Source: Enterobacter vonholyi (lineage in GTDB: Bacteria > Pseudomonadota > Gammaproteobacteria > Enterobacterales > Enterobacteriaceae). From it: a stretch of DNA of 64,000 nucleotides. Position numbers and translations under genes: made by a program. A model generated the notes under the pieces. The model was given only the letters and a program-made list of their open reading frames with translations, had not been told where the DNA came from and did not search any database. The DNA is taken from assembly GCF_008364555.1 (NCBI RefSeq), contig NZ_VTUC01000006.1:372001-436000 (forward strand). Reading direction: 5' to 3'. This document shows, in pieces, positions 54,288-62,351 of the stretch. Numbering within the stretch: position 1 is the first letter of the stretch; every line of letters begins with the position of its first letter.

Positions 54288-54701
54288 ATGAGCTATGTTA
54301 CTGAATTTCCGGCTGCCGAGCCGCAGGAAGCCGTCACCCATTTTCTGCGTCGCCTGAGCGTAGAAACCGACTGCGCCGATGTGCATCACGCCATCGCCAA
54401 TAATGAGCAGGACTTTGTTTTGCTGCACGTGGTGGGGAGCCCGGAGCAGTTTGCCCGTCGCCATGTGCCGGGCGCTCTGCATATGCCGTGGAGCCAGATG
54501 ACCGCTGAGCGCATGACCCAATGGCCTGAAGGGACGCTGTTCGTCGTCTACTGCGCGGGGCCGCACTGTAACGGCGCGGACAGAGCCGCGCTGAAGCTGG
54601 CGCGTCTCGGGCTGCCGGTCAAAATCATGCTCGGTGGGATCACCGGCTGGGAAGATGAACGCTACGCGTTTGCCAGCATCGAAACCACTGCCGCGCTGTG
54701 A
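54288..54701 (+). CDS. Rhodanese-domain protein
   Basis: 137 residues. Single rhodanese module: FVLLHVVGSPEQFARRHVPG then the active-site loop VVYCAGPHCNGADRAA with the sulfur-carrying Cys. Cytoplasmic sulfurtransferase of unknown acceptor. Good ribosome site AAGGA. Divergent from ftrA, as in related genomes to my knowledge. Confidence 0.88.
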   Translation: MSYVTEFPAAEPQEAVTHFLRRLSVETDCADVHHAIANNEQDFVLLHVVGSPEQFARRHVPGALHMPWSQMTAERMTQWPEGTLFVVYCAGPHCNGADRAALKLARLGLPVKIMLGGITGWEDERYAFASIETTAAL

Positions 54702-54771
54702 AGATGAATTTTTTTCAACACCCGTGAAATTTTCTCGTTTGCCGGTACCGGGGAGGTATGACATTGTTTTT

Positions 54772-54803
54772 GGACATTTAGACATCCAGAAGTCTAAAAG
54801 TTC
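54772..54803 (+). promoter_or_regulatory. MetJ operator: tandem met boxes
   Basis: Four contiguous 8-mers: GGACATTT, AGACATCC, AGAAGTCT, AAAAGTTC, matching the consensus AGACGTCT at 5, 6, 7 and 4 of 8 positions. The two central boxes are strongest. It lies 55 bp before the methyltransferase start. Confidence 0.75.
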
Positions 54804-54857
54804 AAATAATGAATTATCACTGCGGGCAATTATTGCCGGCAGACTGAGGAGATTTCC

Positions 54858-55961
54858 ATGCAACGACACCACGCCCCATACCGCGCCGACGTAGTCGGCA
54901 GTTTTTTACGCCCGGATGCCATCAAGCAGGCTCGCCTGCAATTTGCCAGCGGCGAGATTGACGCGAGACAGCTTCGCGCGGTGGAGGACGAAGCCATTCG
55001 CCACGTCGTTGAGCAGCAGTGCGCGTGCGGCCTGCATGTCGTGACCGACGGTGAGTTTCGCCGCGCCTGGTGGCACTTCGACTTCTTCGACGGTCTGCAG
55101 GGCGTTGAGCGTTACGATTCGCAGCAGGGCATCCAGTTTAACGGGGTGCAAACCAAAGCCCACGGCGTGCGCGTCACCGGCAAGCTGGGCTTTGGCGAGC
55201 ACCCGATGCTGGACGATTTCCGCTATCTGAAAAGCATCAGCGGTAACGCCCAGCCAAAAATGACCATTCCCAGTCCGAGCGTGCTGCATTTCCGCGGCGG
55301 TCGCAAAGACATTGATGCGACGGTGTATCCGGACCTGAACGTCTATTTCGACGATCTGGCGACCACCTGGCGCGACGCGATTCGCGCATTCTACGATGCA
55401 GGCTGCCGTTACCTGCAGCTGGACGATACCGTATGGGCCTACCTCTGTTCGGACGATCAGCGTCGTCAGATCCGCGAGCGCGGCGACGATGCCGATGAGC
55501 TTGCACGTATCTATGCCCGCGTCCTGAACAAGGCGCTGGAGGGCAAGCCGGACGATCTGACCATCGGGTTGCACGTCTGCCGCGGTAACTTCCGCTCCAC
55601 CTGGATTTCCGAAGGCGGCTACGAGCCGGTGGCGGAAGTGCTGTTCGGAACGGTCAACGTTGATGCCTTCTTCCTGGAATACGATAACGACCGCAGCGGG
55701 GATTTCGCGCCGTTGCGCTTTGTTCGCCCGGGCAAGCAGCAGGTGGTGCTGGGTCTTATCACCACGAAAAACGGCGAGCTGGAGAACCCGGAGGGAATCA
55801 AAGCCCGTCTGGAAGAGGCGGCGAAATACGTGGCGAAAGAGCAAATTTGCCTCAGCCCGCAGTGCGGCTTTGCCTCGACCGAAGAGGGCAACAGCCTGAG
55901 CGAAACCCAGCAGTGGGACAAAGTCCGTCTGGTCACGCAGATCGCCAGCGAAGTCTGGTAA
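54858..55961 (+). CDS. MetE-like cobalamin-independent methyltransferase (short, C-terminal-domain type)
   Basis: 367 residues, the length of YxjG/YxjH-type proteins and about half of MetE. Begins YRADVVGSFLRPDAIKQARL; zinc and homocysteine-binding positions appear in LHVCRGN (His, Cys), FFLEYDND (Glu) and LSPQCGFAS (Cys). It should transfer a methyl group to homocysteine from a donor that need not be folate polyglutamate. The MetJ operator upstream confirms a methionine-related role. Ribosome site GAGGAG. Confidence 0.9.
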   Translation: MQRHHAPYRADVVGSFLRPDAIKQARLQFASGEIDARQLRAVEDEAIRHVVEQQCACGLHVVTDGEFRRAWWHFDFFDGLQGVERYDSQQGIQFNGVQTKAHGVRVTGKLGFGEHPMLDDFRYLKSISGNAQPKMTIPSPSVLHFRGGRKDIDATVYPDLNVYFDDLATTWRDAIRAFYDAGCRYLQLDDTVWAYLCSDDQRRQIRERGDDADELARIYARVLNKALEGKPDDLTIGLHVCRGNFRSTWISEGGYEPVAEVLFGTVNVDAFFLEYDNDRSGDFAPLRFVRPGKQQVVLGLITTKNGELENPEGIKARLEEAAKYVAKEQICLSPQCGFASTEEGNSLSETQQWDKVRLVTQIASEVW

Positions 55962-55974
55962 ATCCGTTAGGCGG

Positions 55975-55999
55975 CGCTGCATTATAAAAGTGCAGCGCT
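55975..55999. promoter_or_regulatory. NtrC-like dyad upstream of urtA
   Basis: GCGCTGCA-N9-TGCAGCGC, whose core TGCATTATAAAAGTGCA has the 17-bp shape of NtrC sites (TGCACY-N5-RGTGCA). Centre about 92 bp upstream of the sigma-54 -12 element, a normal enhancer distance. It follows the methyltransferase stop by 13 bp, but no T tract supports a terminator. Confidence 0.55.
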
Positions 56000-56065
56000 G
56001 TGCCATTCTGAGACGTTCTCTTTACATCCTGCGTTCCCCTCCCGGAAATAGCGCTATCTCCATTC

Positions 56066-56081
56066 TGGCATTCTTTTTGCT
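56066..56081 (+). promoter_or_regulatory. Sigma-54 promoter of urtABCDE
   Basis: TGGCATTCTTTTTGCT: the invariant GG and GC are 10 bp apart, as in the -24/-12 consensus TGGCAC-N5-TTGCW. It lies 81 bp before urtA and fits nitrogen control of urea uptake. Confidence 0.8.
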
Positions 56082-56162
56082 CCTGCTTCGCTGACACATT
56101 TATTTCCGCGTCCACGCCGTAACGGACGTTTTCGCACAGCGTTCTTTTTCAGGAGTGAAAAT

Positions 56163-57434
56163 ATGCACCGTCGTACCTTATTAAAAGCCTTTGCGTTATC
56201 CGCGTCCGTCGTGGCGATGGGAATGAGTTTTGGCGTGCAGGCGGCCGATACCATCAAAGTGGGGATCATGCATTCTCTCTCCGGCACGATGGCCATTTCC
56301 GAGACCCCGCTTAAAGATGTCGCCCTGATGACCATCGACGAGATCAACGCCAAAGGCGGCGTGCTGGGCAAGAAACTGGAGCCGGTAGTGGTGGATCCGG
56401 CCTCAAACTGGCCGCTGTTTGCCGAGAAGGCGCGCCAGCTGTTAAGTCAGGATAAAGTGGCGGTGGTATTCGGCTGCTGGACCTCGGTTTCGCGCAAATC
56501 CGTACTGCCGGTCTTTGAGGAGCTGAACGGCCTGCTGTTCTATCCGGTGCAGTATGAAGGCGAGGAAATGTCGCCAAACGTGTTCTATACCGGCGCGGCG
56601 CCGAACCAACAGGCCATCCCGGCGGTGGAATACCTGATGAGCGAAGACGGCGGCGCGGCGAAACGCTTCTTCCTGCTGGGCACGGACTACGTTTATCCGC
56701 GCACCACCAACAAGATCCTGCGCGCGTTCCTGCATTCGAAAGGGGTGGAGGATAAGGATATCGAAGAGGTTTACACCCCGTTTGGTCATAGCGACTACCA
56801 AACCATCGTTGCCAACATCAAAAAATTCTCAGCGGGCGGCAAAACCGCCGTGGTGTCGACCATCAACGGCGACTCCAACGTGCCGTTCTACAAAGAGCTG
56901 GCTAACCAGGGTCTGAAGGCGACCGACGTGCCGGTGGTGGCGTTCTCCGTCGGCGAAGAAGAGCTGCGCGGGATCGACACCAAACCGCTGGTGGGTAACC
57001 TGGCGGCCTGGAACTACTTTGAGTCCGTCGATAACCCGACTAACCAGGCGTTCGTGGCGGATTACAAAGCCTATGCGAAGGCGCACAAGCTGCCGAACGC
57101 CGACACCGTGGTCACCAACGACCCGATGGAGGCGACCTACGTGGGCATTCACATGTGGGCGCAGGCGGTAGAAAAAGCAGGAACTACCGATGTGGACAAA
57201 GTCCGTGCGGCGATGGCCGGTCAGTCCTTTAAGGCACCGTCAGGCTTTACGCTTACCATGGATGCCACCAACCATCATCTGCATAAGCCGGTCATGATCG
57301 GTGAAATCGAAGGTAACGGTCAGTTCAACGTGGTGTGGCAGACGGAACAGCCGGTACGCGCCCAGCCGTGGAGCCCGTTCATCGCCGGAAATGACAAAAA
57401 GCCCGACCAGCCGATGAAAACCGCCAGCAACTAA
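56163..57434 (+). CDS. urtA: Urea ABC transporter substrate-binding protein UrtA
   Basis: 423 residues. N-terminal twin-arginine-like signal (MHRRTLLKAFALSAS) ending VQAAD, then periplasmic branched-chain amino-acid-type fold: KVGIMHSLSGTMAISETPLK, VVDPASNWPLFAEKAR, FGCWTSVSRKSVLPVFEE, AAPNQQAIPAVEYL. All are typical of UrtA (FmdD-like). Binds urea (or short amides) for import. Ribosome site AGGAG. First gene of a complete five-gene operon. Confidence 0.95.
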   Translation: MHRRTLLKAFALSASVVAMGMSFGVQAADTIKVGIMHSLSGTMAISETPLKDVALMTIDEINAKGGVLGKKLEPVVVDPASNWPLFAEKARQLLSQDKVAVVFGCWTSVSRKSVLPVFEELNGLLFYPVQYEGEEMSPNVFYTGAAPNQQAIPAVEYLMSEDGGAAKRFFLLGTDYVYPRTTNKILRAFLHSKGVEDKDIEEVYTPFGHSDYQTIVANIKKFSAGGKTAVVSTINGDSNVPFYKELANQGLKATDVPVVAFSVGEEELRGIDTKPLVGNLAAWNYFESVDNPTNQAFVADYKAYAKAHKLPNADTVVTNDPMEATYVGIHMWAQAVEKAGTTDVDKVRAAMAGQSFKAPSGFTLTMDATNHHLHKPVMIGEIEGNGQFNVVWQTEQPVRAQPWSPFIAGNDKKPDQPMKTASN

Positions 57435-57458
57435 GCCATCACCGCAGGGAGAAACGTC

Positions 57459-59033
57459 ATGAACGCCATGCGCCTGTTCATCGCTCTTGTATGGCTTTCC
57501 GGACTGCTGCCAGGGATGGTGCAGGCATCGGATGCCGATCGTTTTGTTGCCGCCAGCCGCAGCCAGCAGGCGGATTTGTTGACGCAGTGGGCCGCCGCGC
57601 CGGATGCCGCCAGGCTTCCGCTGCTTCAGTCCCTGCAGAAGGAAAATCTGTATGCCGACAGTCAAAAGCACGCCTTTGCGCAGCATAACGGGCAAATGGT
57701 GTCGCTTGGGGACGCCCGTGCGGCAGAAGGGCCAACCAAAGCCGTTCGTCTGACGAACCGGCTGCGCGTGCTGGCTGCGACCGCCATCGCCACCCATCAG
57801 CTGGTGAGTGACAGTGTCACCGAGAGGCGGGCGGCTGCGCGTCAGCTGCAGCGCGATGCCCAGCCCGGTATGCTCGCTTTTCTGGAAAAACGTGTGAACG
57901 ATGAAACGGACGCCGTGGCGCGTCAGGCGCTGCTGCTGGCGGTCGCGAACCTCCAGCTGGCAAGCCCGCAGGCAGAAGTGCGCCGCAAGGCCGTAGAACT
58001 ATTAGGTCAGTCCGACGATCCGGACGTACAGTCCAGGCTCACTCCGTTTACCCAGCCAGACACTGAGCCGGATGGCGGCGTGCGCGCGGCCGCAGAAGAG
58101 AGTCTTAGCCAGATCCAGCATCGGCTGATGTGGGGCGATCTGCTGGGCCAGGCGTTTATGGGGCTCTCCCTCGGGTCGGTGCTGCTGCTGGCCGCGCTGG
58201 GGCTGGCTATCACCTACGGCCTGCTGGGGGTGATTAACATGGCCCACGGCGAGATGCTGATGCTAGGGGCATATGCCACCTGGATGGTGCAGCAGGCGAT
58301 GGCCGGGCTTGCGCCCCAGTGGCTGGCGCTCTATCCCGTTATCGCCTTGCCGGTCGCGTTCTGCCTGACGGCGGGCATTGGAATGGTGCTGGAGCGCACG
58401 GTGATCCGTCATCTGTACGGTCGTCCGCTGGAAACGCTGCTGGCAACGTGGGGGATCAGCCTGATGCTCATCCAGCTGGTGCGCATGACCTTTGGCGCCC
58501 AGAACCTGGAGGTGGCTAACCCAGCCTGGCTCTCCGGCGGTGTGCAGGTTTTTGCCAACCTGACGCTGCCGTGGAACCGCATCGTGGTGCTGGGCTTCGT
58601 GCTGCTGGTGCTGTTCTTTACCTGGCTCATTCTGAATAAAACTCGTCTGGGGCTTAACGTGCGGGCGGTGACGCAAAACCGCAGCATGGCCGCCTGCTGC
58701 GGGGTACCGACAGGGCGCGTCGATATGCTGGCGTTCGGGCTTGGCTCCGGAATTGCGGGGTTAGGCGGCGTGGCGTTATCGCAGCTCGGTAACGTCGGGC
58801 CGGAGCTGGGCCAGGGCTATATCATCGACTCCTTCCTTGTGGTGGTGCTCGGAGGCGTAGGCCAGCTGGCAGGCAGCGTGGCCGCGGCGTTTGGTCTGGG
58901 GATCTTTAATAAAATCCTTGAACCCCAGATGGGGGCGGTGCTGGGCAAGATCGTGATTCTGGTGGCGATCGTGCTGTTTATTCAGAAACGCCCGCAGGGG
59001 CTGTTTGCGCTGAAAGGGAGGGTGATTGACTGA
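57459..59033 (+). CDS. urtB: Urea ABC transporter permease UrtB
   Basis: 524 residues. Signal peptide, a helical periplasmic N-terminal domain of about 200 residues (as in proteobacterial UrtB), then a LivH-type permease of about eight helices (GLAITYGLLGVINMAHGEML; VVLGGVGQLAGSVAAAFGLG). Its TGA overlaps the urtC ATG (TGATG). 24 bp after urtA. Confidence 0.93.
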   Translation: MNAMRLFIALVWLSGLLPGMVQASDADRFVAASRSQQADLLTQWAAAPDAARLPLLQSLQKENLYADSQKHAFAQHNGQMVSLGDARAAEGPTKAVRLTNRLRVLAATAIATHQLVSDSVTERRAAARQLQRDAQPGMLAFLEKRVNDETDAVARQALLLAVANLQLASPQAEVRRKAVELLGQSDDPDVQSRLTPFTQPDTEPDGGVRAAAEESLSQIQHRLMWGDLLGQAFMGLSLGSVLLLAALGLAITYGLLGVINMAHGEMLMLGAYATWMVQQAMAGLAPQWLALYPVIALPVAFCLTAGIGMVLERTVIRHLYGRPLETLLATWGISLMLIQLVRMTFGAQNLEVANPAWLSGGVQVFANLTLPWNRIVVLGFVLLVLFFTWLILNKTRLGLNVRAVTQNRSMAACCGVPTGRVDMLAFGLGSGIAGLGGVALSQLGNVGPELGQGYIIDSFLVVVLGGVGQLAGSVAAAFGLGIFNKILEPQMGAVLGKIVILVAIVLFIQKRPQGLFALKGRVID

Positions 59034-60106
59034 TGAGCCAGCCGCTGACCTTAACGCTGGCGCGCAAAGCGCCACGCACAACGCTGATTGTAGGCAGCCT
59101 TCTGGTGGTGTGCTTGCTGATATTGCCGTTTTTCGCCTTACTGCCTGCAACGCATCCGCTGGCGCTGTCAACCTGGATGCTGACGCTGACTGGCAAGATC
59201 CTCTGCTATGCCATCGTTGCGGTGGCGCTGGATCTGGTATGGGGCTACGCCGGGATGCTCTCTCTCGGGCACGGCATTTTTTTCGCCCTGGGCGGCTACG
59301 CGATGGGCATGTACCTGATGCGCCAGGCCGCGGGTGACGGTCTGCCTGCGTTTATGTCGTTTCTTTCCTGGAGCGAGCTGCCGTGGTTCTGGTGGGGAAC
59401 CCAGCATTTTGCCTGGGCGCTGGTGCTAATTGTGCTGGTGCCGGGGCTACTGGCGCTGGTGTTTGGCTGGTTTGCCTTCCGCTCGAAGATCAAAGGGGTC
59501 TATTTTTCGATTATGACCCAGGCGCTGACCTATGCCGGGATGCTGCTGTTCTTTCGCAACGAAACCGGCTTTGGCGGTAATAACGGCTTTACCGGCTTCA
59601 CCACGCTGCTCGGGTTTTCGGTAACGGAAACGACCACCCGTATCGCGCTGTTTCTGGCGACCGTGCTGTTGCTGCTCCTGGCCCTGGGCTGCGGATTTGC
59701 GCTGGCGAAGAGCAAGTTTGGCCGCATTCTGACCGCCGTTCGCGACGCCGAGAACCGCCTGACGTTTTGCGGATACGATCCGCGCGGGTTCAAGCTGCTG
59801 GTGTGGACGATTTCTGCCGTGCTGTGCGGTCTGGCGGGGGCGCTCTATGTCCCGCAGGTGGGCATTATCAACCCGGGCGAAATGTCGCCGACGAACTCGA
59901 TAGAGGCCGCCATCTGGGTAGCGCTGGGCGGGCGCGGCACGCTGGTGGGGCCGGTGATTGGCGCGGCGCTGGTGAACGGGGCGAAAAGTTTCTTCACCGT
60001 CGCGATGCCGGAATACTGGCAGCTGTTTCTGGGGCTGATTTTTATCGCCGTTACGCTGTTTTTACCGCGCGGCGTCTACGGACTGTTTCGTAAGGGAGAA
60101 AAATAA
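59033..60106 (+). CDS. urtC: Urea ABC transporter permease UrtC
   Basis: 357 residues, LivM-type, about ten membrane helices (VALDLVWGYAGMLSLGHGIF; AIWVALGGRGTLVGPVIGAA). Stop and urtD start overlap by one base (TAATG). Confidence 0.93.
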   Translation: MSQPLTLTLARKAPRTTLIVGSLLVVCLLILPFFALLPATHPLALSTWMLTLTGKILCYAIVAVALDLVWGYAGMLSLGHGIFFALGGYAMGMYLMRQAAGDGLPAFMSFLSWSELPWFWWGTQHFAWALVLIVLVPGLLALVFGWFAFRSKIKGVYFSIMTQALTYAGMLLFFRNETGFGGNNGFTGFTTLLGFSVTETTTRIALFLATVLLLLLALGCGFALAKSKFGRILTAVRDAENRLTFCGYDPRGFKLLVWTISAVLCGLAGALYVPQVGIINPGEMSPTNSIEAAIWVALGGRGTLVGPVIGAALVNGAKSFFTVAMPEYWQLFLGLIFIAVTLFLPRGVYGLFRKGEK

Positions 60107-60903
60107 TGCAGCCAGCCGAAGGGTTATTCACCCGCCAGCTGCCCGGCGATCGCTACCGGGACCAGACTGATCCTGTACTTCAGCTTGAATCCATTAACGT
60201 TAATTTTGACGGCTTTCAGGCCCTGACCGATCTCTCGCTGAATATCGGCGTGGGCGAACTGCGCTGCGTGATCGGTCCCAACGGGGCCGGCAAAACCACG
60301 CTGATGGACGTCATCACCGGCAAAACGCGGCCAAAGAGCGGCAGGGCGATTTACGATCAGTCCATTGACCTGACCGCGCTGGAGCCTGCGGCCATCGCCC
60401 GCCAGGGCATCGGGCGTAAATTCCAGAAGCCCACGGTCTTTGAGGCGCTGACGCTGTGGGAAAACCTGGAGATCGCGATGAAAAGCGATAAGTCCGTCTG
60501 GGCGAGCCTGCGGGCAAAACTCAACGGCGCGCAGCGCGACCGCATCGATGAGGTGCTGGTTTTACTGCGGCTGACCGCCGAGCGCGACCGCCGCGCCGGG
60601 CTGCTTTCCCACGGACAAAAGCAGTTTCTGGAGATCGGCATGCTGCTGGTGCAGGACCCGCATCTTCTGCTGCTGGATGAACCCGCAGCCGGGATGACCG
60701 ACGCGGAAACGGAATACACCGCAGAGCTGTTCAAAACGCTGGCAGGCAAGCATTCCCTGATGGTTGTTGAGCACGATATGGGCTTTGTTGAAACCATCGC
60801 CGATCGCGTGACGGTGTTGCATCAGGGGCGCGTGCTGGCGGAAGGTTCACTTCGCGAGGTGCAGGCCAACGAGCAGGTGATTGAGGTCTATCTGGGACGT
60901 TAA
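60106..60903 (+). CDS. urtD: Urea ABC transporter ATPase UrtD
   Basis: 265 residues, LivG-type. Walker A VIGPNGAGKTTLMDVITG, signature LLSHGQKQFLEIGM, Walker B LLLLDEPAAGMTDAETE, His-switch VVEHDMGFVE. Translationally coupled to urtC. Confidence 0.94.
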   Translation: MQPAEGLFTRQLPGDRYRDQTDPVLQLESINVNFDGFQALTDLSLNIGVGELRCVIGPNGAGKTTLMDVITGKTRPKSGRAIYDQSIDLTALEPAAIARQGIGRKFQKPTVFEALTLWENLEIAMKSDKSVWASLRAKLNGAQRDRIDEVLVLLRLTAERDRRAGLLSHGQKQFLEIGMLLVQDPHLLLLDEPAAGMTDAETEYTAELFKTLAGKHSLMVVEHDMGFVETIADRVTVLHQGRVLAEGSLREVQANEQVIEVYLGR

Positions 60904-60912
60904 GGAGAGGGA

Positions 60913-61611
60913 ATGTTACAGGTCAACGAACTGAATCAATATTACGGCGGCAGCCATATTCTGCGCGGCGTGAGCTTTGAGGCCGTCACCGGCGAAGTCA
61001 CCTGCCTGCTGGGGCGCAACGGCGTAGGGAAAACCACGCTGCTGAAGTGTCTGATGGGGCTGATCCCGGCCAAAACCGGGGAGGTCATCTGGCAGGGAAA
61101 AACGATCACCCATAGCAAACCGCACCAGCGGGTGCAGTCTGGCGTGGCGTATGTCCCGCAGGGTCGCGAGATTTTCCCGCGCCTGAGCGTAGAGGAGAAT
61201 CTCATGATGGGGCTGTCGCGATTTTCAGCACGCGAGGCGAAGCAGGTGCCGGAGGAGATCTGGCAGCTGTTCCCGGTGCTCAAAGAGATGAAGCATCGTC
61301 GCGGGGGGGACCTCTCCGGGGGACAACAGCAGCAGCTGGCGATTGGTCGCGCGCTGGCGAGCCGTCCGCAGCTGCTGATCCTGGATGAGCCGACTGAAGG
61401 CATACAGCCTTCCGTCATTAAAGAGATCGGCCACGTGATCCGTACTCTGGCAAGCAGAGGCGACATGGCGATCCTGCTGGTGGAGCAGTTTTACGACTTT
61501 GCCGCCGAGCTGGCCGACAGCTATCTGCTGATGTCGCGCGGCACGATTATTCAGCGCGGGCGGGGTGAAAACATGGAGCAGGAGGGCGTTCGCGGCCTGG
61601 TTGCGATCTGA
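60913..61611 (+). CDS. urtE: Urea ABC transporter ATPase UrtE
   Basis: 232 residues, LivF-type. Walker A LLGRNGVGKTTLLKCLMG, signature LSGGQQQQLAIGRAL, Walker B LILDEPTEGIQPSV. Last gene of the operon: the Zur site of zinT begins at its stop codon, and no terminator lies between. No urease genes follow. Confidence 0.94.
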   Translation: MLQVNELNQYYGGSHILRGVSFEAVTGEVTCLLGRNGVGKTTLLKCLMGLIPAKTGEVIWQGKTITHSKPHQRVQSGVAYVPQGREIFPRLSVEENLMMGLSRFSAREAKQVPEEIWQLFPVLKEMKHRRGGDLSGGQQQQLAIGRALASRPQLLILDEPTEGIQPSVIKEIGHVIRTLASRGDMAILLVEQFYDFAAELADSYLLMSRGTIIQRGRGENMEQEGVRGLVAI

Positions 61612-61633
61612 AATGTTATAATATAACATCCTC
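61610..61633. promoter_or_regulatory. Zur box of zinT
   Basis: GAAATGTTATAATATAACAT followed by CCTC: the centre ATGTTATAATATAACAT is the classical Zur palindrome. It also contains the likely -10 TATAAT (61617-61622), so Zur with zinc would block transcription. Confidence 0.88.
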
Positions 61634-61662
61634 ATTCTTATAAAACGGAATGAGGATGTTAT
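61623..61662 (+). repeat. 15-bp inverted repeat covering the zinT ribosome site
   Basis: ATAACATCCTCATTC (61623-61637) pairs perfectly with GAATGAGGATGTTAT (61648-61662), loop TTATAAAACG. The right arm contains GAGG, the likely zinT ribosome site. The right arm also repeats half of the Zur palindrome. Confidence 0.7.
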
Positions 61663-61663
61663 C

Positions 61664-62305
61664 TTGGCTGCACATATTGGAAAATTTGCCATGACTCTGG
61701 GGGCGCTGCTGGTCAGCGGCCAGCTGTTTGCTCATTCGCACGGCCATCAGATGACCGAAGCGGAACAGAAGGCGGCGAACGGCGTGTTTGAGGATAAGGA
61801 CGTGAAGGACAGAGCATTGTCTGACTGGGACGGGACCTGGCAGTCGGTCTATCCGTTCCTGCTCGATGGTTCGCTGGATCCGGTCTTTAAGCAGAAAGCG
61901 CAGAAGGATAAAAGCAAATCCTTTGATGAGGTCAAAGCCTACTACCGCACGGGTTATGCGACGGACGTGGATGCCATCGGTATCGAAAATAACGTGATGG
62001 AATTCCATCAGGGCAAAGCGGTCAGCCGCTGTCAGTATGATTACAGCGGCTACAAAATTCTGACCTACGCGTCAGGTAAGAAAGGCGTTCGCTATCTGTT
62101 TGAGTGTAAGGACGCCGCTAGCAAGGCGCCGAAATTTGTGCAGTTCAGCGACCACACCATCGGACCGAAGGCCTCTTCGCACTTCCACATTTTCATGGGC
62201 AATACCTCCCACGAGGCACTGCTGAAAGAGATGGATAACTGGCCGACCTATTATCCGAATGAGATGTACAAAGAGCAGGTGGTGGAGGAGATGTTGCACC
62301 ACTGA
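61664..62305 (+). CDS. zinT: Periplasmic zinc-binding protein ZinT
   Basis: 213 residues (E. coli 216), starting at TTG, 8 bp after GAGG; the only ATG alternative would lose most of the signal peptide. Signal ends SGQLFA; mature protein begins [20 protein letters not shown] and runs through [15 protein letters not shown] and [19 protein letters not shown], the zinc-binding lipocalin-like fold. Takes zinc (also cadmium) in the periplasm and helps ZnuA. Zur box upstream. Confidence 0.95.
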   Translation: MAAHIGKFAMTLGALLVSGQLFAHSHGHQMTEAEQKAANGVFEDKDVKDRALSDWDGTWQSVYPFLLDGSLDPVFKQKAQKDKSKSFDEVKAYYRTGYATDVDAIGIENNVMEFHQGKAVSRCQYDYSGYKILTYASGKKGVRYLFECKDAASKAPKFVQFSDHTIGPKASSHFHIFMGNTSHEALLKEMDNWPTYYPNEMYKEQVVEEMLHH

Positions 62306-62314
62306 TGCTTTATT

Positions 62315-62346
62315 GCCGGGTGGCGGCTTCGCCTTACCCGGCCTGC
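62315..62346. repeat. REP element
   Basis: GCCGGGTGGCGGCTTCGCCT then TACCCGGCCTGC, an almost standard enterobacterial REP unit between convergent zinT and ydeE. Confidence 0.88.
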
Positions 62347-62351
62347 ATTTG

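Noticed and set aside
55975-55999. The GCGCTGCA dyad as terminator of the MetE-like gene
   Set aside because: A stem is possible but no T tract follows, and size and position agree better with an NtrC site.
54906-56006. Long open frame antisense to the MetE-like gene
   Set aside because: Complementary to a conserved gene with a clear MetJ operator and ribosome site; the antisense frame has neither.
61648-61662. The right arm of the zinT inverted repeat as a second full Zur box
   Set aside because: Only half of the palindrome (GATGTTAT) is present there.
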